Shown piece by piece: positions 11,321 through 22,020 of a DNA stretch of 62,000 nt. Positions within the stretch are counted from its first letter, which is position 1. Every line of letters begins with the position of its first letter. Where the stretch lies: the NCBI GenBank assembly GCA_905221605.1, contig CAJNDS010002488.1, positions 132,900 through 194,899 on the forward strand, written 5' to 3'. Below the pieces are notes generated by a model. That model ran no database searches, was not told the origin of the DNA, and saw nothing but the letters and a program-made list of their open reading frames with translations. Origin of the DNA: Symbiodinium natans. Taxonomy: Eukaryota; Sar; Dinophyceae; Suessiales; Symbiodiniaceae. The position numbers and the translations under genes are program-made.

Positions 11321-12060
11321 ATATATATACATATATAGATGTAGATATACAAATATACAGATATGCACATGTACATGCATGCATGCATATAATATGGGTA
11401 TATGGAAATGTATATATATGTATGTATGGAAACATGGGGTTTAGGACTAAGGGCCGGGCAACCTAGTTTGGGGTACATTTGTGGATTTAGTACATTGGGG
11501 GTCTTGCTGTGTGAACTGCTTGAGGTTTATATAGGGGCTTAAAGGAGGAAGCGGGGTGCAATGGGACCCTCAACCAATTTTTTTGCCCGAATCTTTAACC
11601 GAGCTGAAAGCCCCACTTGACTGAAGCAAGCACTGAACACTCTACAAGACGTTCTAGCTGAGGCCGATATATTGCACATGAACCCTGCAACCCATGTGTC
11701 TAGGGTGCAGAGTTTAGTGGTTCGGGCTTAGGGTTCAGAGCTCTGACCACAAATATCATGGTCGCATGTGTGCCTTTCGCGCCGCCTTCGCGTCCACAGC
11801 CCGCGACGCAGGCCTCAAAACCGGTATTGGGCAACCGTGCCCAAGAGTAACCTAGGACTAAAAGGGTACCCTTTTTGGTTTAGCGGCTAGCGGGATTTGT
11901 ACAGGGACTTCCCCCGCCCCGCCCCCTACAAAAACAGGGGAAAGAGGGCCTTCTCTCCCTAGGAATAAACAAGTGTCAAGCCAACCCCGCGCCAACCTTC
12001 CTGCATACATAACTACAGCTTTGAGCTGTTGTTATTGCTAAAAACATATGACTACAGTTC
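11320..12060. other. No confident gene
   Basis: TATATA/TATG repeats to about 11430, then unique sequence with few telomere units. A short plus frame at about 11765-11855 (FRAAFASTARDAGLKTG) is open but unsupported. GTAACCTAGGACTAAAAGGG at 11850-11870 resembles the inner part of the introner-family element. Confidence 0.4.
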
Positions 12061-12068
12061 TTGCTAGA

Positions 12069-12087
12069 ACACTACACACACACACAC

Positions 12088-12153
<66 letters not shown>

Positions 12154-12194
12154 GATTTAACACATATTACATAAGCTTGTATATATATATATAC

Positions 12195-12225
<31 letters not shown>

Positions 12226-12250
12226 TGTATGTATGTATGTATGTATATAT
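12069..12250. repeat. CA, TA and TATG microsatellites
   Basis: (CA)n at about 12069-12137, TATATA at 12138-12152, and a second TATATA to (TATG)n tract at about 12181-12246. Peptides translated from here are artefacts of the repeats. Confidence 0.95.
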
Positions 12251-12895
12251 ACACACATTACATATGTTTTGATGAATATCATCATCACTGGCAGCGTCGC
12301 TATTTGGCTCTTATGGCATCATGAAGCTTGTATGCTCAGGTCGAGCCCACCGGGCAAACCCAGAACCAAGAACCCTAAACCGCAGAAGCAACCTACGAGT
12401 GCCCCTGGGCTTTTTGGGGTCGCCCTAAACCCGAAATCCTGAACCCCCTCAGCCCTGATGTGTTGCCCGGAGCGAAACCCAACGAGCCCAATACCCCTCA
12501 ATGAGAAAATCTGCTTTGAACATCTTACGAAAGATCCCTTCATGGTCTAAGGAATCTTCCTAGACCCTAAACCCTGAATCATCAACCCTAAACCCTTAAC
12601 CCTGAACCCTAAACCCTTCTGGGCCCTTTGGAAACCCGGTAGTTCAGGGCTTAAGTTCAGGGTGTCAGCACCCTTGCGGCAGAGGTGCATGCCGGCTGCG
12701 GCCGGTTGACCTGGCGCCCAGATCTTCCCTTGCCATTTTCGGGGGGCTTAGTTTCGGTTTCGGGTTCAGAGTCTCGGTTTCGGGTATTAAAATTGGGGGT
12801 TGGGGGTATTGTTGATTGATGTTCTATTGCTTGTCATTCTGCGCCTTGGAGGTTCCGCCTGGTTGCCCCCAAGCCTCTCCCTCCCTCCCCTCTGT

Positions 12896-13004
12896 CCCAA
12901 AGGATCCATGTACCTGTATAGTATATACTTGGGCCCTAAAGCTACCATATAGGAATCCCTTTAAGGCCCAAGTATATACTATATAGGTACATGGATCCTT
13001 TGGG
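12896..13004. mobile_element. Palindromic MITE, GGATCCATGTACCT family
   Basis: The left arm starts CCCAAAGGATCCATGTACCT and continues TATAGTATATACTTGGGCC. The right arm is its near-perfect reverse complement ending AGGTACATGGATCCTTTGGG. The two arms make up almost all of the 109 bp, so the element is a hairpin MITE. TGT flanks it on both sides (short possible target duplication). Other copies: 46441-46551 and a half copy at 2657-2725. Confidence 0.85.
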
Positions 13005-13359
13005 TGTTCTTAAACCCTCAACCCCCCCCCCCCCCCCCTACCTAAACCCCTCTCTGACTTAGCGGTTGGTTGTCTAGCTTGTACGAACTTTAACGGCCTT
13101 TTGCAGGCTAGTTGGAGACTCCCTGTCCCAAAACCAAAAGACCCCTGATAATTAGTCCTAGAAGCATCTTCTCTGGTCTCAATGATGCAGGGAAGGGGAG
13201 AAGAGGTGATACGCGTCTCTTTGTTTTGGGTTGTCTGCTTTTTTTTTTGGCTGTCTGTGTCTTTTTCGTGTGGGTTTCCTGCAGCGCGTCACACTTTTGG
13301 CTTCCACAGAGGGTTAGCTGCGTCTTAAAAAAAGACACAGATAATGCAAAGAAAAACAT

Positions 13360-13920
13360 ATCACCCCCTTTCAGTTTAGGGTCTAGGGCTTTAGGGTTGA
13401 GGGTTTAGGGTTTGGGGGGGAGGAGGGGAGAAGCGGGGGGGTTGGCGGGGGTGGGGGTGCAGCCCCCCCCCCCCCCCTCCATTTACAAACGCAGTGCTTG
13501 TACTATGGCTTTAAGGTTTAGGGTTTAGGGTTTAAGGTTTAGGGAGTTTAGGAGATTAGGGTCTAGGGCTTTAGGGTTCAGGGTTTAGGGTTTAGGGGGT
13601 TTAGGGGGTTTAGGGTCTAGGGCTGAGGGTGTAGGGTTGGGGGGGGGGGGGAAGGAGGGGAGAAGCGGGGGGTGGGGGGGGGGCAGCCCCCCCCTCCGCC
13701 GATTTACAAACACAGTGCTTGTATTTCGGGTTTAAGGTTTAGGGTTCAGGGTTTAGGGAGTTTAGGGTCTAGGGCTTTAGGGTTGAGGGTTTAGGGTTCA
13801 GGGTTTAAGGTTTTGTTTTTTTTTTGGGGGGGGGGGGGGGCGCAGCTCCCCCATTTACAAACACAGCGCTTGTATTATGGGTTTAAGGTTTAGGGTTTAG
13901 GGTTTAGGGTTTAGGGAGAA
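13360..13920. repeat. Three tandem G-rich units
   Basis: A unit of about 200 bp occurs three times: a TTTAGGG tract, a run of G and GGGGAGAAGCGGGG, a GCAGCCCCCCC block, then ATTTACAAACACAGTGCTTG and GGGTTTAAGGTTTAGGG. The ATTTACAAAC signature lies at about 13481, 13691 and 13852. The third unit lacks the GGAGAAGCGG part. G-runs facing C-runs could form hairpins or G-quadruplexes. Confidence 0.8.
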
Positions 13921-14056
13921 CAAAAAAGCACGGATAACGATACAAAAACAACGCCAAAATATAAGACACACATGACGCGACAAAACACAATGAAGCAAGC
14001 TGTTCCTCGAGACGTCCGAATAAAACTGACACAAAAAAAAGACACAGAAAACGCGG

Positions 14057-14087
<31 letters not shown>

Positions 14088-14420
14088 CACAGACAGCGCA
14101 AACAAAACCACAGATCACCCCCTTTCCCAGGCGATGTTTGGGATGTTCGGGGGGGGGGTCACTTCGCAGAATCAACATCTGCAAAATGATGCTTCTACAC
14201 TGCTTTCGCCCACAAGCTGCATACCCCAAATATTGCATGAATGCAAAACCCCCAGCCCAACAACCGCAAACCCTCAACCGCAAAACTTAAACCCCGAAAG
14301 CCTGAGGGCCCTAAATCTCAAGCCCCAAAACTCAAACCCTACAACCCTGAACATTAAGGGTCCTAAATCCCTCCCAACCCAAACCCTAACCCGAAACCCT
14401 AACCCGAGACCCCCGCCTTC
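13920..14420. other. No confident gene
   Basis: An A-rich stretch with GACACAGAAAACGCGGAAAA and a CACACA tract (about 14073-14091) resembles, in inverted form, 13205-13370 (GACACAGATAATGCAAAGAA). The open frames here are low-complexity. Degenerate CCCTAAA units fill 14260-14410. Confidence 0.4.
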
Positions 14421-14421
14421 A

Positions 14422-16037
14422 GCAACAGGCAGCTGTGGTCGGGGCACCTGTGTCTGCAATCAAAGCAGTTTCGGGTTTACAGGGTTTAGAGGGTTTATAG
14501 TGTTTGTAAAGGGTTTATAAGGTTTATATGCTTTCCAGAGTCCAGAGTTTATAAGGTTTCCAAGGTTTACAGGGTTTGTAAGGTTTATATGCGCCCGCGT
14601 TCCGCGTAATGGACCCCCCCCCCCCCCAGTGGTATCCCCCGCCAAAACCCTGCCCACCACAGCAGGGGGGGAGAGAAACCCTCAAACCCACCAATGAACC
14701 ACAGGGGGGAGAAGGGTAAACTCGAAACCTTAGCCTTAACCGGGAAGATGGCGGATGAAGTCGGAGTCAGCCACACACAGGGCGTGAGCTTCAGCGACTT
14801 TGGTAGCCTGACATTTGCTTGCCCTCTCGTTGGAGACTTTGTGGCGGCCGCCGTGAAGGCCAACCCTAAGCCCTGAAACCTTCTATGGCCTAGACTCAAC
14901 CCTAAACCCTAAACCCTAAACCCTAAAACCTCAAGCTCTCCAGGCCCTGAATCCTAAACCCTGAATCCCAAAAAATTGGATTGGGCGAGTTCTCTAACTT
15001 ATGGTGGATTTTAGGTCTCCATCAGAAGGCGGTCCCCTTTATTTTGGGTACCCAAAAAGGGGCCATCACGTTGAGCACTGACCATTTGGGGGTTTCTGAA
15101 ATTAGGGGATACCTTATTGGGGTTCAGATTATGAGGGAATGATATTATTTGGGAGTCCATTATAAGGGTCCCCTGTGTTCGTCAACCCCCCTTGAATCCT
15201 AAACCCCAAAATAGGGGACCCTAAAATCGAAGACCCCCAAATGGTAGAATTCCCTTCTACTAAGGACCCAAATAAGGTACCCTAATTTCGGAAACCCTAA
15301 TCCTAAACCCTAAACCCTAAACCCTAAACCCTAAACCCTAAACCCTAAACCCTAAACCCTAAACCCTAAACCCTAAACCCTAAACCCTAAACCCTGCGCA
15401 CGCCTCTCTCAGGCCGATCCCCTGGCCGAGGCCCACCTGACTCAGGCGTAAGGGTTTGAGGGATTCACGGCCCTTTCGGGTGTGGGGTTTAGGGTTTCAG
15501 GTTTCGTTTACGGTTTAGGATTTCTTTAGGGTGTTCAGGGCTTAGGGAGTTAGAGTTTCAGGGTTTGGGCCACAGTCATACTGCTATGATGCGTTTGGAT
15601 AATGGCCCCCCCTCCCTACTCAAGAGTAGAATCCGAGGGCCCTTCTCTGCGGGTGGGTCTGCGGGATCTAGTGTGGGGTTCACGAAAATAGGGGACCCCA
15701 TACAAGAGACCGCCCAAATAGTAGGGTCCTCTTATCATAAGGACCCCAATCATTTCCCCCCCCAACATCGTAAACCCCCAGTGAAATCTTCGGGCCCAAA
15801 CTTCAGAACCCTTTAAAGGAGGTATGGGACCATATTAAGGGCCCATATGACCCTTAGACTCAACCATACCCTGAACTGAAACCTAAACCCTAAACCCTAA
15901 ACCCTAAACCCTAAACCCTAAACCCTAAACCCTAAACCCTAAACCCTAAACCCTAAACCCTAAACCCTAAACCCAAGCGGCAAGGCCTGCTTGTGGAGAA
16001 AGCCGCCAGGGTCTTCCTGGAAACTCCCATCCTCTAG
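14422..16037 (+). CDS. Candidate multi-exon plus-strand gene
   Basis: Exon blocks: 14422-14472 after cttcag (QQAAVVGAPVSAIKA); within 14694-14870 (KMADEVGVSHTQGVSFSDFG, then LTFACPLVGDFVAAAVKA); 15411-15446 after ctctctcag (ADPLAEAHLTQ, possible GC donor); and 15978-16037 after acccaag (RQGLLVEKAARVFLETPIL, then TAG). Introns contain CCCTAAA arrays of 12 or more units and three inverted-repeat elements. No family is recognised. Grouping into one gene is inferred from strand and order. Confidence 0.4.
15088..15297. mobile_element. Two adjacent copies of the GGGGGTTTACGAAA element
   Basis: 15088-15191 starts GGGGGTTTCTGAAATTAGGG and ends TTCGTCAACCCCC. 15202-15297 starts AACCCCAAAATAGGGGACC and ends GGTACCCTAATTTCGGAAAC. 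Both share CATTTGGG or CCAAATGGTAG and AATAAGGTACC inner motifs with copies at 15675, 40848, 41124, 41772 and 56252. Confidence 0.65.
15300..15395. repeat. CCCTAAA array
   Basis: About 13 uninterrupted heptamers between an inverted-repeat element and the candidate exon at 15411. Confidence 0.95.
15675..15779. mobile_element. GGGGGTTTACGAAA element
   Basis: Left end GGGGTTCACGAAAATAGGGG, right end CATCGTAAACCCCC, an imperfect inverted repeat. The middle has CCAAATAGTAGGGTCC and ATAAGGACCCC, as in the 41 kb copies. Confidence 0.75.
15883..15974. repeat. CCCTAAA array
   Basis: About 12 heptamers ending 3 nt before a candidate splice acceptor (acccaag) at 15977. Confidence 0.95.
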
Positions 16038-16084
16038 GATGGCCTCAATGGGGTTTGAGGGTTGCAGGGCTTTGGGGCGCCTCA

Positions 16085-16620
16085 ACACACTAGGGCCCTA
16101 AACCCTAAACCCTAAACCCTAAACCCTAAACCCTAAACCCTCAACCCTCAACCCTCAACCCTATCACTAGGGTTCCCAAGGCTTGCAGTTTTGGCGGTTG
16201 CAGGGCGCTTAGGGCTTTGGGGTTTCCGTCTAGGGCTTTCGGTGGTGAACTAGGGTTTAGGGTCTAGGGCCCTAGTGGGGGTTTAGGGCTTGTGGTGTTG
16301 AACTAGGGTTTCGGGTTTCCAGGGCTCAGAGTTGAGGAGATCGTGTCAACTGAAGTCCTCGAAACCCTAAGCGGGGGGTTAGGGCTTAGGGTCTAAACTA
16401 TGGGTCCTGGAGCATGAAACCTGAGCCCTCGCCCCCGCACCGCCAGTGTGGGCACAGGGTCAGGTTGTAGAGGGTTTAGAGTTCAGGGTTTCCAAGACCA
16501 TGAACCCTAAACCCTACATCCTAAAATTTACCCCAAGCCCTAAATCCGACAGCCTGATCCTGGAAGCCTATACTCTTAACCCTAAACCCTAAACCCTATT
16601 AGGGTTTAGGGTTTTGTAGT
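16085..16620. repeat. Mixed-orientation telomere-like repeats
   Basis: CCCTAAA at 16094-16160, scattered TTTAGGG at 16240-16330, and a CCCTAAA to TTTAGGG inverted junction at about 16577-16614 around CCCTATTAGGG. Confidence 0.85.
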
Positions 16621-16942
16621 AGGTACCCTTGGTAAGGCTAGAGGTCTAGTTACCCTACTTCTAAATACCCATGAACCTCTTAATGCTGTGTAGGGTTTGA
16701 AGGATCAGGATGCTGTGTTGAATTTAGGGCAGGTTCCGGGATTTTGGGGATGGGGTTGAACGACATAACTGGTCCGCCCTTTTAATGGAAGAGATGGGAA
16801 CCTAACTTCCTAAACACCTAATTTCTATACTACGGTCGTCCCCCCCCCCTCCGAGACTGTTGAACGATGGCGGACGAGTTTGTCCCGTGATCCGATTGAC
16901 AGCGGTGAGGCCATCAAAGGAACGTGCACTCCGATACACTGA
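16328..16942 (+). CDS. Two candidate small exons
   Basis: 16328-16366 after ggctcag reads VEEIVSTEVLETL. About 16852-16942 reads TVERWRTSLSRDPIDSGEAI and stops at TGA (16940-16942). Both are plus, like their neighbours. Unrecognised; low information because of length. Confidence 0.25.
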
Positions 16943-16944
16943 TC

Positions 16945-18214
16945 ATCCCTCCCACCCCGTATAGTAGAGAGCTGCTTTCACGCGACGATCATAAGTGAAT
17001 ATGAGCCCTAAACCCAAAGGGTCCAGATGCTGATATGGGCAACATGTGCCTGTTTTTCTGCAGAGAGAGCACTTTCGCCCATAATGGCACTTGCCTTTTT
17101 TCATGGTGTGGTGTCCCGGCTCGAAACCTAATGATTATGTACAGAAAAGTTCAAATTGCACGTCGGCCGAGAATCATGTTGTGTTTGGAATCTAGTGATG
17201 AAACTTCGCCTTTGAACAAGTTTTGTACTATTTTGCCGTTTGTGGTTTAGGTTTTCGGGTTCAGGGCTAGGGGTTTACGATTTTGTACATGAGGTGGGGG
17301 TTTAGGGCCTAGCATTTAGGATTGTTGAGTGTTCGATGTCAAGCAGCTCAGGGGGGGGGGGGGGAGGGCGGCCCGAGAAATGACCCAGCTGCGGCAGCTC
17401 AGGGTTCAGGGCCCCCCCACAAGACTGCAGTCGGCTTTTGAACTTTCGCAGTGCTTGTAGCTGTTTCAAACGGCTACTTGTCCCCGGCATCTTAATATTG
17501 CGAGGGTAAGGGAAAAATACTTGCCCCAGGCATTTCTACAAGAAGTCCTCGTTTGGGCCCGCTGTCCTTATAATTGACAGTGCGATACTAGTAGACTGTA
17601 GGCAGTCTTGACAGTCCCTGGTGTGCTGTGATTCCTTGAACTGTGCCCGCTCGCAGGTGAAGTCATGTGTGTAGCAAAGCACGGAAATTATGGGGCTGAG
17701 CTGGTAGCTAGGGCTGCTTCGAAGCATTAATCGTACCGTTTAAGTGGCTGTGCAGCAACTAGCAGGCATCCTTGTGTCGCACAGTGAAGGTTTGCTGTAG
17801 GCAGGAGCAAGCAAATTGGCTGAGAGTTGCTGTGGCAGCTTGCTAGCTAGGCAGCGAGCAACTAAAAATAGGCAAAGCTTGGCTTCTTCGCATGCCGGGC
17901 TATGTGCATATGCTGCTGCACCAGCAGCAGAAGAGCAAAGCAGGTGCTTCCTCCTTCCCCACTCGCTTATGTAATTGCCTTACTATGCAGGGATTGCCAG
18001 CATTCTTGTGATGTCAGTGCAGCATGGTGCCTTGCAGGTGTGACTGCTCACATGGCTTGTGCAAAGGGGTTTGTTCAGGCTGGTCGAACCTAGGGCAGCT
18101 TGCAAATCTCGCAAAGCAGACCTAGCTGGTGGGTTGCAAGTTTAGGCCTGGTTGCTTCGAACACAGGCCTGTAGGTCGTGCTAGTGTCTTGGACTGTGTT
18201 GCTCCCTACTTGCC
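16945..18214. other. Gene-poor stretch, likely upstream region
   Basis: Telomere-like repeats are nearly absent from about 17300 to 18540, unlike most of the window. Open frames at 17035-17250 (+) and 17536-17727 (-) are unsupported. 17800-17960 contains repeated GCTAGCTAGGCAGCGAGC- and CAGCAGCAG-like strings. Being directly upstream of the ATG at 18215, it may be promoter/5' region; this is inference. Confidence 0.35.
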
Positions 18215-20887
18215 ATGGCTGCTGCACAAGCAGATGTCGCATCTGCTCCCTTCAAGCAAGTGGACGCCATGAGGAAATGCAGTGTGACTGGTGTCTGGCT
18301 GAAGGGCAAGAGTGTCACCCAGCCCCTTCGCTTCTTCATTTCCGAGTTTCTGCTGCACACATGGGCTCGTGTTCTCAGTCACCACCAGGGTCACAGGGCA
18401 TATTTCTTCGTGCAGCGCCTCGAAGCCAAGGAAGGCGGGCTTCGCCTCGTGGAATGCTTGAGAGTGCCTGTCGAGGCCCGGCTAGAGGCCTTGAAGCAGG
18501 ACAAGGCCGCTTTCTGTGGCCTGACACATGTGCATGTTCTCCGGGCTTGATCATGCTCCGGGTGTAGGGTTTAGGGTTTAGGGGTTAGGGGCAGGGGTTA
18601 GGGTTGCTTGCTCCCTGTTCGCAGGAGCATCCGATAGTGAAGATACTGGATGCAAAGGTGCAGGAAACCGACCTCCAGCAGCCGGAGAATTTTCAAGTCA
18701 TGAAGGCATATGTCATACATATGATGCGAGGGGTGAGCATACCGCATGCCGATCTCCTGTGCTGCAAACAGCACCGAGTCCGAGCCTTGTCTTCCTTAGA
18801 GTGTTCGTGTGGCTGAAAAGCTCCCGCTTCATCAAGGCAGCGATGTTGTATATCGGATGTGTGTATGGCTTTTGGAGCAAGCAGCAGCTCCGCAAGCGGG
18901 GCTCGAAGGGTGAACTGAAGGCTGGATTTCGATGCATGTGATCATGAGCTTGGGGCTGCTGTGTGTGGCCGCCTGTGCTTGAAGATTGACTGGTCGCAGG
19001 GGTGGTCAGATTTAGTTGGAACGCGCCTTCGCTGGTTAGCGGGCTACCTGGTGAAGCTGCTCATTCGCTCGCCCTTCGGAAGGACTTCGTTAAAACAGCA
19101 TGCACTGTGTATAATGCTTGCATGGTTTTCGGCCAGGAGCGAAGAAGTAGCAATCCTGAAGAAGCTGTACTTCCGTGTCAACAATCTGGAGTTCCCCACC
19201 CGTTCCAACAGCAACTCCAGTGTGGGATCGGAGGCTGCATGCTACACAGGGAATATCAGGGGATCAAGTGCTCTGCACATTTCTTGTTTGTAGTGTGGCA
19301 GTGTGTCAGGCTAGCAGTGCTGCTTGCTCAGAGGTCGGGCTCGGTAGCCTGAGCACGTTTGCACTATTTGTTTAAATCTAGATGCTGCTCTGTCGAAGAT
19401 GTAGTGATCGATGCGAATTCGTCAGATCGGGGACGGTTTGAGTGAAGCCATCGAGTTAAGCGACCTGGAGGTCGAGGAGCTGTGAACAAGGGCTTTCGCC
19501 GCACATCTGAATTTTCGGCTCCAGAGTTTCCCCAGGACGGCATGAGTGACTCGTGTGTGGAGGCTGGCCTGCAACAAGACCGAGTATCACTTGCACATGT
19601 GCAGAGGGTCTGTGCTGAAGATGTTGGGCAGGACATGGCTGGGGATGCTTTGGACCTTCAGCCGGAACCGTGTGCGATCATGGCCATGGAGGCTGGCCTG
19701 CAACAAGACCGAGTATCACTTTGCACATGTGCAGAGGGCCCGTGTTGAATGTTTGGGCAGGACATGACCGGGGATGCTTTGGACCTTCAGCCGGAACAGG
19801 AGATTTGCTAGCTCGCTTTGCTTGGTGGTTTGTCCTCGCTAAACTCTAAACCCTAGATCCTAAACCCTAAACCCTGAGGCCTGAACCCTAAACCCTAAAC
19901 ACTAAGCACTAAACCCTAAACCCTAAACCCTAAACCCTAAACCCTAAACCCTAAACCCTAAACCCTAAACCCTAAACCCTAAACCCTAAACCCTAAACCC
20001 TAAACCCTAAACCCTAAACCCTAAACCAGTACCTCCTGCAGGCTGATGAGGCCATGATTCTTTCTTCTGACGACGAGCAGGCTTGGACTTGCACGGAGAA
20101 CCGGGCTTATTTGTCATGCTGGGTACTGCTTTCTAGGTCGAAGAGGCTAAGACAGTGGAGGAGAGTTCCCGCTGCCTCCAGGCCGAACTGATAATAATAC
20201 CACTCTGTTCTGAAATGTTTAGAGCGAAACTAACTATTTCTTGGTATTGGAAGGCATCCGTTCACCAAGATGAAGAAGAGTTTCTTGCTTCTAGCTTGCA
20301 CCGAGACTGATGCCAGAATGTGCAATCCATGTGTAGTGTTGGAACTCGGCACCGTTCTTCTGGTAACCAAGGGGCCGGACGATGTGCCCGCACCCACCGA
20401 TGAGCAGATGCTGGAGTTGGAAATGATGCAGGTGCTGCAGGTGTTACTCTATAAAAAAGCAAACTTATCTGTGTGTCATCCTTTCCGGAAAGCACTATGT
20501 GTGTGTGTGCTCACCTAGCCCACCAAACGTGGTTAGCCTTTAGGGGGAAACAAAGCTCTAAAGAATTAACCATAAACCTTAAAGCCCAAACTGTAAACCC
20601 CAAACCTTAAACCCTAAACCTTAAACCTTACACCTTAAACCTTAAACCCTAAACTTGAAACCCTAAACCCTAAACCCTGAACCCGGAGCAAAACGAAGGT
20701 GCAGAAGCTCGATGTGGAGCAGGAGATGTCCCAGGCTGTTCCCCAACTTGAGTTTGAAGTACATGTTTGTCAAAATTGTTTGTGGTCCGGTTTCTGGGAG
20801 GTGCAGAACGAAGTGCCAGAGCCGATGCCGGCCGAAGAGGACATGTGGCAACCGAAGAGTATTGATTTGTGTGAGAGATAGACAGAA

Positions 20888-20934
<47 letters not shown>

Positions 20935-21348
20935 ATTCTTGTGTTTTTCTGTCGCAGGCACAGAAGCAAGGCATGGAGGAGAAGATGTCTCAGGCTTGCG
21001 AATGCCAACGACACTTGTGTCCATGTTTTTGACATGACCTTATATTTTGGAGGTGCACAACGAAGTGCTGGAACCATTGCAAACCAAAGAGGACATTTGA
21101 CGACAGTCGAAAGTCGCTGTGCAGAGAGAGAAAGAGGGAGAAAGAGAGAGACTTCTTTCAACTTTCGCGAGTTGAAGGCACAGAAGCTCGATATGGAGAA
21201 CAACTTTCAGGCAGTGTCTGAACTTAAAATATGGAAACTGCAGTTTTGTGTCGATTGTGTCGTCGTGTTTCTGGCATGAGAGGTTGAGAACAAAGTGCCC
21301 GAGCCGATGTCGCAGGCGAAGGTGGATGTTCCTCGTTTGGCAACAGTC
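18215..21348 (+). CDS. Multi-exon gene with a triplicated exon pair
   Basis: The first block, 18215-18550, is a 111-codon frame (MAAAQADVASAPFKQVDAMR). 18625-18732 (acceptor gcag, donor gtgagc) reads HPIVKILDAKVQETDLQQ. Blocks at about 18817-18900, 18998-19250 and 19550-19797 are plausible but ambiguous in frame. 20042-20080 (after ctgcag) reads ADEAMILSSDDEQ; 20137-20190 (after tctag) reads VEEAKTVEESSRCLQAEL; a block ending at 20431 reads GPDDVPAPTDEQMLELEMMQ. Then come six exons forming three copies of a two-exon module (20699-21348). Acidic and Gln-rich character suggests a helical, possibly coiled-coil protein. All blocks are on plus, but one or more genes could be present. A CCCTAAA array of about 17 units sits in the intron before 20042. 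Confidence 0.5.
19558..19797 (+). repeat. 129-bp direct tandem duplication in coding-like sequence
   Basis: The stretch from GGAGGCTGGCCTGCAACAAG to GGACCTTCAGCCGGAAC occurs at 19558-19668 and again at 19687-19797. The first copy is open (VEAGLQQDRVSLAHVQRVCA). The second has an extra T (CACTTTGC for CACTTGC) and small changes that shift the frame and bring TGA at 19746-19748, so it looks non-functional or alternatively spliced. Confidence 0.9.
19908..20030. repeat. CCCTAAA array inside an intron
   Basis: About 17 heptamers, ending about 12 nt before the acceptor of the exon at 20042. Confidence 0.95.
20520..20695. repeat. Degenerate CCTTAAAC / CCCTAAAC tract
   Basis: CCTTAAA variants dominate here (about eight), ending 10-20 nt before the first exon of the triplicated module. 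Confidence 0.85.
20699..21348 (+). repeat. Tandem triplication of a two-exon unit
   Basis: Exon a: 20699-20758 (VQKLDVEQEMSQAVPQLEFE), 20958-21015 (AQKQGMEEKMSQACECQR), 21178-about 21234 (AQKLDMENNFQAVSELKIW). Exon b: 20801-20858 (VQNEVPEPMPAEEDMWQP), 21053-about 21097 (VHNEVLEPLQTKEDI), 21283-21348 (VENKVPEPMSQAKVDVPRLA). Introns are duplicated as well: the a-b intron keeps a TTGT...TTTCTGG or ATTTTGG end, and the b-a intron carries a GAGA microsatellite (20881-20928 and 21122-21150). All a exons start G(T/C)(G/A)CA(G/C)AA after AG. In copy 2 the position of TGG in copy 1 is TGA, so that exon must end earlier (possible GA donor) or it is broken. Confidence 0.75.
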
Positions 21349-21399
21349 GTGTGCACTTTCGAATTCTTGTTGTGTCGAATGTCCTGTCTGGTAGGATTA

Positions 21400-21560
21400 A
21401 CGGTTTAGGGATCAGGGTTTAGGGTTCAGGGTTTAGGGTTTAGGTTTTAGGGTTTGGGTTTAGGATTTAGGGTGTAGGGTTTAGGGTGTATCTATGTCTG
21501 GTTTAGGGTTTAGGGTGTAGGGTTTAGGGTGTAGGGTTTAGGGTGTGTTCATGTCTGGTT
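21400..21560. repeat. TTTAGGG/TGTAGGG mixture
   Basis: TTTAGGG and TGTAGGG units alternate, with a duplicated GTGTATCTATGTCTGGTTTA / GTGTGTTCATGTCTGGTTT segment. Confidence 0.85.
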
Positions 21561-21930
21561 TGGTCAACCAAGGAGTGCTTGCTTGAAGCTGGGAGCTGTG
21601 AACACAAGTTGGACTCTGACTCTTGCCTCAGTTTTGTCATCTTTGGACTCCTAGAGGGGAAGGTTGACTTGCATTGCAGTTCTTGCTCTTAATAAGGAGG
21701 GCTTGAAGACAGCTGTGCCTTCAAAGGGTGCCATTCCTCTTTCTCAGCAGGTTCCTTGATGCTAGTTGGACTTGCACGGCTTTGGTGCTTATATGAGTGA
21801 GACAACACTGCTGCTAGGCTGCTCGTGAGCATACCTTGGATTCTTCAAAATCCCAGGCACTGGGAGGGTGGGAAGGGAATGGGTAGCCTACCCAAAACAC
21901 GTCCCTTGTTTTTGGCATCCCAGCTAATTG
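21560..21930. other. Unique stretch without a confident gene
   Basis: CTTGCTTGAAGCTGGGAGC... to 21840 contains short frames on plus but no clear splice structure. A 91-codon frame from 21825 runs through the inverted-repeat element at 21932 and is therefore not trusted. Confidence 0.4.
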
Positions 21931-21931
21931 T

Positions 21932-22018
21932 GGGTGGTTGGCAAAATTATAATCCGTTTGGGTGCCCTAAATATAAGTTGCCGTACTATAATAGGGACCA
22001 TAATTTTGACAACCACCC
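21932..22018. mobile_element. Palindromic MITE, GGGTGGTTGGCAAAAT family
   Basis: Left end GGGTGGTTGGCAAAATTATA, right end ATAATTTTGACAACCACCC, with inner CCTAAATATAAG and CGTACTATAATAGGGACC. A one-arm copy lies near 7855-7880. Confidence 0.8.
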
Positions 22019-22020
22019 GT

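Noticed and set aside
10794-11478. Long minus frames (up to 213 codons) with Tyr/Ile/His tracts
   Set aside because: Cross TATATA, G-tract and AAAAAGTGC repeats; no codon structure.
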